Positions 58,079 through 64,000 of a DNA stretch of 64,000 nucleotides are shown here, piece by piece. The position numbers were made by a program, and so were the translations under genes. The stretch comes from Fictibacillus marinisediminis (GTDB lineage Bacteria; Bacillota; Bacilli; Bacillales; Fictibacillaceae). Position 1 is the stretch's first letter; the number at the start of each line of letters is the position of its first letter. The stretch is from positions 496,001 through 560,000 of the forward strand of contig NZ_JAIWJX010000002.1 of NCBI RefSeq assembly GCF_023149135.1, read 5' to 3'. Under the pieces are notes generated by a model. That model was not told the DNA's origin. It saw only the letters and a list, made by a program, of their open reading frames with translations, and made no database searches.

Positions 58079-58984
58079 TCACCCGCCCCCGTTCTTGGAA
58101 ATGATGCGATCGACATCGTTCTGGCTGAGGACCGGCTGAAAGTTCACCAATGCTGTGGAAACAAAGGGCTTTCCTTTACTTGTTCCGTGAAGCTTTACAG
58201 AAAAATCGCAGTACGCAAGAGTACTAGCTTTAAACCTTGTGGCTAGTTCAATCCAATCCTTCTGTTTTAGTTTTATGCTAAAGTTCTTATGCGGATTTAA
58301 AGTCTGGTAGCTGCTATGACTCTTTTTCTCATAATCCGTCCAGCCGGAAGGGTCATCGTTTTCGCCTTCCTTACTCAAAGCTTCCTGATCGGTATTTGCT
58401 TTCACTGAAACCATTCTTTCCGTTTCTTTTTCAAAAGGCAGACTGACACTTGTCAGCGTAATTGGTTTCAATACCTGAAATAGTCCTGTATCCCCAGAAT
58501 TGCTTCCGCTTGCAATCTGCTCCTCCAGAATTTTATCATCCTTATATTGTTTATGGATCGTCACATGCCCGATATCGGCCGTAAAGGTCTGGCCATTGCT
58601 CATAACAACCTTCATTATATTAAAAGAAAAAGCTCCTTTATTCTTCATCTGTGAAAGCATATCCTTTAGTGAGACGGTAAACACTTTTAAATCCTGATGA
58701 GTGTATTCCTGTTCAACGGAAGGATTATTTTCACCCGCCATAAAATCATCTTGGGAGTAGGGTAACACAACAGCGTCCTTAATACGGACACTTTGTATAT
58801 CTTGCTTGTCTTCACGATTTGCCAAGTAATAAAATTTTAAATATTGATCTCCGTCATCTGCTGCCTCGTAAAAGTGCTTTAAAAAGATCGGATGCTCAAT
58901 CTGCTTTGACTGATAATAGAGGGAGTTGCCGATCCAACTTAACACAGCCAGAATAATGCCTGCCCAAAACCACTTTTCTCTCAC
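58079..58984 (-). CDS. Uncharacterised membrane-anchored protein
   Basis: 301 aa, GTG start with AAGGGGGAAC 9 bases upstream. One N-terminal hydrophobic helix (about 5-22), then an extracytoplasmic domain of mixed strands (FTADIGHVTIHKQY, FQVLKPITLTSVSLPFEKE, LHGTSKGKPFVSTALVNF). No catalytic motif seen and no family recognised. The stop is adjacent to the next start, so it is coupled to the polytopic protein. The two may form a sensor or envelope complex (inference). Confidence 0.7.
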   Translation of the reverse strand: MREKWFWAGIILAVLSWIGNSLYYQSKQIEHPIFLKHFYEAADDGDQYLKFYYLANREDKQDIQSVRIKDAVVLPYSQDDFMAGENNPSVEQEYTHQDLKVFTVSLKDMLSQMKNKGAFSFNIMKVVMSNGQTFTADIGHVTIHKQYKDDKILEEQIASGSNSGDTGLFQVLKPITLTSVSLPFEKETERMVSVKANTDQEALSKEGENDDPSGWTDYEKKSHSSYQTLNPHKNFSIKLKQKDWIELATRFKASTLAYCDFSVKLHGTSKGKPFVSTALVNFQPVLSQNDVDRIISKNGGG

Positions 58985-59022
58985 ATACGTTCCCCCTTAA
59001 ACAATATCCTTATTTTACCATA

Positions 59023-59196
59023 TTATGAAACTAACGAGTAATCCTTTTCGTTAAAAATCCCTTTTACACCCACACATCTGGTCAACAAAAGGGGCGATCC
59101 TTCACTCTGACCGGAAGCTGTCTGTTCAGCTGCTTCTGATGACGAGCCATTTATCAGCTCTGCATAAAAAGGAATGCCATTTAAAAGCTGTGCCAT
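59023..59196 (-). CDS. Candidate small protein (57 aa) upstream of the membrane pair
   Basis: ATG at 59196 with AAGAGG six bases upstream on the minus strand, stop at 59023. The predicted 57-residue protein starts MAQLLNGIPFYAELINGSSS and has a polar Ser/Glu/Gln middle and a single Cys. No membrane helix. It would fill the otherwise empty 58985-59297 interval and lies 38 bp before the membrane pair on the same strand. Real coding status is unproven. Confidence 0.35.
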   Translation of the reverse strand: MAQLLNGIPFYAELINGSSSEAAEQTASGQSEGSPLLLTRCVGVKGIFNEKDYSLVS

Positions 59197-59249
59197 CCTC
59201 AGCCTCTTAAAGGTGAGCTGTCTTTAGGGGGCTTTGTTATGAGCCTGCG

Positions 59250-59282
59250 TTGTACCGCATAGACTATGATGTAACGGTACAA
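59250..59282. promoter_or_regulatory. Inverted repeat before the SIMPL gene
   Basis: TTGTACCG (59250-59257) and CGGTACAA (59275-59282), perfect 8-bp arms 17 bp apart, ending just before the GGGGAGGGG ribosome site. Candidate operator, or a hairpin controlling translation. Confidence 0.45.
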
Positions 59283-59297
59283 TGGGGAGGGGCTTAG

Positions 59298-59960
59298 ATG
59301 TATTACAACCGGCCGGAATTTACAGCTGACCACATGAGGAACATCATCAAGGTAACCGGTGAGGGTTCCGTATTTGCCGTACCCGATCAAGCCAAGCTTT
59401 CCTTAGGCGTAATCACGGAAAATAAAGATGTGAACACTGCGCAAAAGCAGAACAATGAGATCATGGCGAACGTCATTCATGGATTGTTAACGATGGGGAT
59501 CAAGAACAAAGACATCCAGACCTCACTCTATCGCATTGAACCGCAATATGTTTATGAGAACGGACAGCAGAATCTTAAAGGCTATCAGGTAAACCATCAG
59601 CTTCAGGTGACGGTGGATGATGTGGGCAGGACGGGAGTCGTGATTGATACAGCGGTCAGCCAGGGAGCAAATTCCGTATCATCGATTCAGTTCACTGTGT
59701 CTTCTCCAGATGCTTTTTATAACCGAGCTCTGTCGCTTGCAGTAAACAGTGCACAGCAAAAAGCGATGGCTATATCCCGTGATCTTGGTGTCACGCTCAA
59801 TCGGGTTCCGGCAAAAGTAACAGAGCTGTCAAAGGGCATCCATCCAGGGCCTGTTCCGTTTCAGGGAGCGATGCTGTCACAGGGAAGTTCCGTGCCGATC
59901 CAGACTGGAGAGAATGAGATTACGGCCCGTATTGAGGCAGAATTTTTTTATACTCCATAA
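59298..59960 (+). CDS. SIMPL domain protein (DUF541)
   Basis: 220 aa. The SIMPL/DUF541 domain spans about 15-218: IIKVTGEGSVFAVPDQAKLSLGV at the start, GYQVNHQLQVTVDD in the middle and a NEITARIEAEF strand at the end. No signal peptide is visible, unlike many Gram-negative members. Family members form periplasmic or envelope oligomers; the role in Bacillus is unclear. GGGGAGGGG ribosome site. The ABC exporter genes follow about 100 bp later. Confidence 0.82.
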   Translation: MYYNRPEFTADHMRNIIKVTGEGSVFAVPDQAKLSLGVITENKDVNTAQKQNNEIMANVIHGLLTMGIKNKDIQTSLYRIEPQYVYENGQQNLKGYQVNHQLQVTVDDVGRTGVVIDTAVSQGANSVSSIQFTVSSPDAFYNRALSLAVNSAQQKAMAISRDLGVTLNRVPAKVTELSKGIHPGPVPFQGAMLSQGSSVPIQTGENEITARIEAEFFYTP

Positions 59961-60057
59961 AAAAACATAAATTTCAAAAGAAATGAGTTAGAATCTTATT
60001 AAAGGGATCTAGCTCTTTTTTTATGAATGAAAGTTTTTTATAGGATGGAGGATGGCA

Positions 60058-60987
60058 ATGAGTTCACAGGAGCCCATTATTAAAGTAGAGCATCTCGTGA
60101 AACGCTATGGTGATTTTATCGCCGTAAAGGGAGTTGACTTTGAAGTACATAAAGGTGAAGTATTCGGGCTGCTCGGTCCGAACGGCGCCGGAAAAACGAC
60201 AACGCTGGAAATGCTTGTCGGCCTGAGAAAACCGGATGAAGGAACAGCCTGGATCGGTGAATTTGATATTAAGAAGCACCTGGAACACGTCAAGGAAGTG
60301 ATTGGAGTACAGCTTCAATCTACGACGCTGTTTGAACTGCTGACCGTTGAAGAGATTTTGAAAATGTATGCCAGCTTCTATCCCAAGCATATATCCATCC
60401 CGGATCTGATCGAAGACATGATTTTAACCGATAAGCGTAAAAGCCGGATCAAAAGCTTATCAGGCGGCCAAAAGCAAAGGCTGGCGATTGCGCTGGCACT
60501 CGTGCACGATCCTTGGATCATTTTCCTGGATGAACCGACAACAGGACTTGATCCGCAGGCTCGGCGTACCTTGTGGGATATTATTCTGAATTTGAAGGAA
60601 AGAGGAAAGACGGTCATGCTGACAACGCACTATATGGATGAAGCTCATGTGCTCTGTGACCGGATTGCCATTATGGATCAGGGACAGCTGATCGCACTGG
60701 ATACACCTGAGAATCTGGTGAAAAATCTTCAGTCGGACAGCGCCGTTGAGTTCCGTTTAACAGAAGATGCACCCATCCTGGATTTAAAAGAAATTGAAGG
60801 GGTCAAGCAGACAGGCAGCCATAAGGATGTTCAAGTGCTTTATACCGATAATCTACAGCAGACGCTGACCAGCCTGATTCAGACCGCATCTGAAAAAGAT
60901 CTGAAACTGACCGATCTGCAGACACGCACCGCCACTTTGGAGGATGTGTTCATCCATATGACAGGAAGGAGCTTGAGAGAAGGATGA
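60058..60987 (+). CDS. ABC transporter ATP-binding protein (drug/ABC-2 exporter type)
   Basis: 309 aa from ATG 60058, with GGATGGAGG 6 bases upstream; ATG 60052 touches that site and is less likely. Walker A GPNGAGKTTT (about 40), signature LSGGQKQRLA, Walker B WIIFLDEPTTGLD, switch TTHYMDEA. The C-terminal extension ends TATLEDVFIHMTGR, as in DrrA/LnrL-type exporters. Its stop overlaps the permease start (ATGA). Confidence 0.9.
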   Translation: MSSQEPIIKVEHLVKRYGDFIAVKGVDFEVHKGEVFGLLGPNGAGKTTTLEMLVGLRKPDEGTAWIGEFDIKKHLEHVKEVIGVQLQSTTLFELLTVEEILKMYASFYPKHISIPDLIEDMILTDKRKSRIKSLSGGQKQRLAIALALVHDPWIIFLDEPTTGLDPQARRTLWDIILNLKERGKTVMLTTHYMDEAHVLCDRIAIMDQGQLIALDTPENLVKNLQSDSAVEFRLTEDAPILDLKEIEGVKQTGSHKDVQVLYTDNLQQTLTSLIQTASEKDLKLTDLQTRTATLEDVFIHMTGRSLREG

Positions 60988-62084
60988 AAGCATACTGGCA
61001 ATTAACGTTAGCTCAATTACGCATTTTCCTGCGCAACCGCCAGGTCTTGTTCTGGACGCTTGCGTTTCCGATCTTCCTCATGGTCATGCTCGGCTCTTTT
61101 CTCGGCAATGGAAACGGCGTGTCGGTCACGATCGGATATGTGGATCAGGATCAATCTGTCCAATCTAAACAGCTTGCAAGTCTTTTGAAGAAAAACGAAG
61201 CGATATCACTCGAAAAATCATCGAGTAAAAAAGAGGCGCTCTCCAAGCTGAAAAAAGGAGACGTCCAGCTTGTACTGCAGGTCCCGAAAGGCTATGAAAC
61301 AAGGATGAAGAGTGCGGCTCAGGGTGAAAAGCCATTCAGGCTTCCTGTTTTTTATAATGAAACGAACATGGCTGTCTCGCAGGTTGGACAGCAGCTCGTG
61401 AATAATGCAGTCGATGCCATCAGTAAACAGAAGGCGGATTATAAGCCATCGGTGGTCATCAACCCAAAAGGTGTAGAGACGCTGAATCTCCGCTATATCG
61501 ACTTTCTTGTCCCGGGGATCGTGGCGATGATGATCATGAGCAACAACATGAACGGGGTAGCAGGACAGATCGCATCATGGCGCGAACGCGGAATCTTGCG
61601 AAGGATGCAGGGAACGACATTGAAAGCCCACACCTTTATCGCGGCACAGATTACCGCCCGGCTGATGCTGAATGGGTTACAAGCGCTCATCGTTCTTGGC
61701 GTCGCCCGGCTCGTATTTGATGTAGAAATCCGGGGATCGTGGCTGACCCTCGTCAGCTTTGTCATCTTGGGTACACTCGCGTTCATGGCGATTGGCTTTA
61801 TCATTGCAGGGATTGCCAAAACACCGGAAAGTGCAGGACCGATCGCAGGCTTCCTATCTTTTCCGATGCTGTTTTTGGGCGGAGTGTTCTTTCCAATTAA
61901 AAATATGCCGGAATTTCTTCAGCCGATCGTGCATATCCTTCCCATAGCTCACTTAACAACTGCGATGAGGGAGACGATGAATGTTGGCGCTTCGTTTATG
62001 AGCCTGGGAACAGAGGCCCTGATTCTTGGCTGCTGGCTGATTGGTGCCTTTATAGTAGCGAGCCTCACGTTTAAGTGGGAATAA
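60984..62084 (+). CDS. ABC-2 type permease (drug exporter type)
   Basis: 366 aa. One N-terminal transmembrane helix (about 22-42), a large external domain (about 45-170), then five helices toward the C-terminus; PGIVAMMIMSNNMNGVAGQIASWRERG precedes the coupling loop. This is the ABC2_membrane_3 layout of YhgE/LnrM-type exporters. It works with the ATPase to which it is coupled. The substrate, such as a lipid or antibiotic, is unknown. Confidence 0.87.
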   Translation: MKAYWQLTLAQLRIFLRNRQVLFWTLAFPIFLMVMLGSFLGNGNGVSVTIGYVDQDQSVQSKQLASLLKKNEAISLEKSSSKKEALSKLKKGDVQLVLQVPKGYETRMKSAAQGEKPFRLPVFYNETNMAVSQVGQQLVNNAVDAISKQKADYKPSVVINPKGVETLNLRYIDFLVPGIVAMMIMSNNMNGVAGQIASWRERGILRRMQGTTLKAHTFIAAQITARLMLNGLQALIVLGVARLVFDVEIRGSWLTLVSFVILGTLAFMAIGFIIAGIAKTPESAGPIAGFLSFPMLFLGGVFFPIKNMPEFLQPIVHILPIAHLTTAMRETMNVGASFMSLGTEALILGCWLIGAFIVASLTFKWE

Positions 62085-62111
62085 GAAGTTCGAAAATTAG
62101 GAGGAAAAAAC

Positions 62112-62546
62112 ATGGAAAATCAAAACTATCAAAACCATACACGGATGCATCCGTTGTTTCATTATGTCCTGTCCCTTTTCGTGCTGGGAACACTCGTAAC
62201 AGCACTGGTTTACTTTGTCCGTTCGCTGAGTAATGGAGAGAATGTACTCCTTGCCTGTGTGGTGCTTTTAGCGGCAGGGTCACTGGTTATTCTATTTTTA
62301 CTCGTAAGAAGTTATCCGCTGAAGGCGCAAGACCGGGCCATCCGTGCCGAAGAGAATCTGCGGCACTTTGTACTAACCGGCAAGCTCATGGATTCCAGGC
62401 TGACAACCGGACAGATTGTCGCTTTACGCTTTGCCAGTGATCAAGAACTGCCAGCGTTGAGCCAAAGAGCAGCTGAAGAAAGTTTGCGTTCTAAAGAAAT
62501 TAAGCAGGCGATCAATGAATGGCGCGGGGATTACTATCGGGTATAG
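62112..62546 (+). CDS. DUF6526 family membrane protein
   Basis: 144 aa. Two adjacent transmembrane helices (about 15-38 and 46-68), then a cytoplasmic helical domain (RAIRAEENLRHFVLTGKLMD, QIVALRFASDQELPALSQRA). The family is uncharacterised. AGGAGG upstream, 27 bp after the permease stop; it ends the operon at a terminator. It may assist or tune the exporter (inference). Confidence 0.75.
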   Translation: MENQNYQNHTRMHPLFHYVLSLFVLGTLVTALVYFVRSLSNGENVLLACVVLLAAGSLVILFLLVRSYPLKAQDRAIRAEENLRHFVLTGKLMDSRLTTGQIVALRFASDQELPALSQRAAEESLRSKEIKQAINEWRGDYYRV

Positions 62547-62549
62547 GAA

Positions 62550-62577
62550 AAAACAGCCGTTTTGGCTGTTTTTTTCT
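62550..62577 (+). terminator. Terminator of the ABC/DUF6526 operon
   Basis: AAAAACAGCC / GGCTGTTTTT stem with short loop and T-run. Confidence 0.85.
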
Positions 62578-62599
62578 ATGGGTATGGCTCTGTAAATAG

Positions 62600-62700
62600 A
62601 TTTACCCGCTGAAATGAAACATTTACCCGCCAAAACAGACGATTTACCTGCTAAAATCCAAAAATACCCTCCGAAACAAAAGAAATACCCGCCAAAACGA
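62600..62700. repeat. Array E: five ~21-bp degenerate units
   Basis: ATTTACC/AAATACC words start at 62600, 62621, 62642, 62662 and 62683 (steps 21, 21, 20, 21), each followed by a CGCC/TGCT word and an A-rich tail. The unit AAATACCCGCCAAAAC resembles AAATACGCGCCAATCTC of array A. Non-coding, between two convergent terminators. Confidence 0.78.
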
Positions 62701-62729
62701 TATTATGGAAACTAGCACACTATCATAAG

Positions 62730-62772
62730 CAAAAAAAAGAAAGGAAAGGCACGCTGCCTTCCTTTCTTTTTA
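62730..62772 (-). terminator. Terminator of the citrate-type transporter gene
   Basis: AAAAGAAAGGAA / TTCCTTTCTTTT outer stem with an inner GGC/GCC pair, A-tract giving a T-run on the minus strand. Confidence 0.82.
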
Positions 62773-62775
62773 AAC

Positions 62776-64000
62776 TCAAAACGGAATGATCGTTAAGACG
62801 AGAGCTACGAGAATCATTACCGCGGTTGCACCACAGGCCCATTTCAGGAAGCCTCGCTGCAAGTCTCCGAAGTCTTCGCCTACCATGCCGACTAATAGAT
62901 AAGTAGAAGGGACCAATGGACTTAATAGATGGACCGGCAATCCTAAAAGGGAAGCGCGTCCGATCATGGCTGGATCAATGCCGTATCCAGCAGCTGCTTT
63001 GGCAAGCAAAGGCAGGACGCCGTAATAAAAGGCATCATTGGACATGAAAAAGGTAAACGGTGCAGAGATGATGGCTGTAATGAGCGCAAAGTGTGAACCC
63101 AATGCATCAGGGACATGTGTGATCATCGTGTTGGCCATAGCATCGACCATTTTTGTACCTGAAAGAATTCCTGTGAAAATACCTGCGGCAAAAACCATCG
63201 TGACGACAGATAAGGCATTATCAGCATAGTTGGCAATTCTTTCTTTCTGGTCACGCAGTTTTGGATAATTCATCGTAATGGCAATAGCAAAGCCAATCAT
63301 AAATAAAACAGTTGTTGGCAAAAGTTCTTTGATCAATGCAACAAGAAGCAGGATTGTTAGCAGATAGTTCACTACGATGAGCTTTGGACGCTTTAAACCG
63401 ACAGCATCAGCATCAACAGCAGCGGCCTGCATCGCCATTGTTTTATAATCAATCTCAAGAACACCTACACGGCTGCGTTCTTTTTTTCCGAGAATAAAGG
63501 CCATGAACAGGACGAACACTACGCCGCCGATCATGGATGGAATAACAGGCGTAAAGATATCAGACATCTCGAGGTGCAGCGCTGTCATCGCTCTGGCAGT
63601 AGGACCGCCCCATGGAAGGAGGTTCATCACACCGGACGCAGATACGGCAATACCGGCCAAAACAAGAGGCCTCATGCCAATTCTTTTGTACAATGGAAGC
63701 ATTGCTGAGATGGTGATCATGTAGGTCGTCGTGCCGTCACCATCTAACGAAATTAACAAAGCCAGTACTGCTGTTCCGATGGCGATCTTTACAGGATCTC
63801 CTTTTACAACTTTCAGAATGCTTGAGATAATGGGATCAAACACACCGGCATCAATCATAATGCCGAAGAAGAGAATGGCGAACAGGATCATGATTCCTGT
63901 AGGCGCTACACTTTTTATGCCCTCAAGCGCCATCGGTCCGATATCTTTGCCGAATCCGCCAATCAAGGCGAAAGCTACAGGGACAACCATCAAGGCGATC
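62776..64000 (-). CDS. CitMHS family citrate/divalent-metal transporter, 5' end cut by the window
   Basis: At least 408 codons; the frame stays open to the window edge, and the N-terminal ~20-25 residues expected for CitM/CitH (about 430 aa) are missing. About 11 hydrophobic helices. SLDGDGTTTYMITISAMLPLY (about 82-102 of the visible part) and MNLLPWGGPTARA are CitMHS signatures; MSNDAFYYGVLPLL and GLPVHLLSPLVPSTYLLVG lie in the C-terminal half. It imports citrate complexed with Mg2+ or Ca2+ using protons. The TTG/ATG codons near 63990 are internal, not the start. Confidence 0.87.
   Translation of the reverse strand, partial: IALMVVPVAFALIGGFGKDIGPMALEGIKSVAPTGIMILFAILFFGIMIDAGVFDPIISSILKVVKGDPVKIAIGTAVLALLISLDGDGTTTYMITISAMLPLYKRIGMRPLVLAGIAVSASGVMNLLPWGGPTARAMTALHLEMSDIFTPVIPSMIGGVVFVLFMAFILGKKERSRVGVLEIDYKTMAMQAAAVDADAVGLKRPKLIVVNYLLTILLLVALIKELLPTTVLFMIGFAIAITMNYPKLRDQKERIANYADNALSVVTMVFAAGIFTGILSGTKMVDAMANTMITHVPDALGSHFALITAIISAPFTFFMSNDAFYYGVLPLLAKAAAGYGIDPAMIGRASLLGLPVHLLSPLVPSTYLLVGMVGEDFGDLQRGFLKWACGATAVMILVALVLTIIPF

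Overview
The window is chromosomal DNA of a spore-former-type Firmicute of the Bacillaceae (Bacillus/Fictibacillus-like). The evidence is strong Shine-Dalgarno sites, frequent GTG/TTG starts, U-rich intrinsic terminators after nearly every transcription unit, an S-box riboswitch, cre boxes, a sigma-D promoter, and many genes that resemble Bacillus subtilis ones (xpaC, yaaN, yhbJ-yhcABC, pssA, iolS, ykhA, yhfK, cwlK, fdhD). I see no rRNA, tRNA, CRISPR, prophage or insertion sequence. It reads as a normal genome segment carrying many small accessory metabolic units.

Layout. 0-4.4 kb: end of a solute-binding protein, a YocH-like 3D-domain wall protein, a GNAT acetyltransferase, and xpaC-yaaN. 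4.7-7.3 kb: a dimethylamine-monooxygenase-type operon (haem oxygenase subunit, DmmA, flavin/2Fe-2S reductase, small membrane protein). 7.5-13.1 kb: PRD/EIIA activator, ascorbate-type PTS EIIB and EIIC, and a split transketolase. 13.4-18.5 kb: a C92-like papain-fold protein, a five-SH3 glucosaminidase with a sigma-D promoter, an acyl-CoA ligase and a CBS protein. 18.6-23.0 kb: EmrAB-type efflux with a flavodoxin-like protein, plus two divergent MarR regulators. 23.1-27.3 kb: pssA, then a TetR regulator with twin operators driving an ABC-2 exporter. 27.4-31.0 kb: hcp (class II Fnr-type promoter), a MazG-like gene and an RlmI-type methyltransferase, bounded by inverted copies of a GC-rich dispersed repeat. 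31.1-38.1 kb: a phytase-like lipoprotein, a formaldehyde dehydrogenase remnant, and a formate-linked group (OFA transporter behind an attenuator-like leader, DUF2294, FdhF/YdeP oxidoreductase, FdhD). 38.3-43.9 kb: iolS-like reductase, HTH protein, chemoreceptor without a sensor domain, ykhA, a LysR regulator and a VCBS-like protein. 44.0-48.2 kb: a SAM riboswitch in front of a complete ribose-type ABC importer. 48.2-52.9 kb: berberine-bridge oxidase, DinB protein, and a TetR-controlled SDR/DUF4442/SCP2 lipid operon. 53-64 kb: epimerase, CwlK, SRPBCC, DUF445, YhfK, an uncharacterised membrane pair, SIMPL, an ABC-2 exporter, DUF6526 and a citrate-type transporter cut by the window edge.

How it fits together. 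One theme is C1 metabolism. Dimethylamine demethylation would release formaldehyde, and the window also holds a decayed formaldehyde dehydrogenase and a formate transporter/oxidoreductase/FdhD group. A second theme is import of an unidentified, probably sulphur-linked, ribose-like compound under SAM control. A third is an unassigned lipid-modifying operon with its own regulator.

Non-coding structure stands out. There are five arrays of diverged ~21-bp units just downstream of gene ends, two dispersed GC-rich elements, an unassigned attenuator-like leader, and a long intercistronic hairpin inside the riboswitch operon. Functions are read from motifs and family resemblance only; no database search was run.
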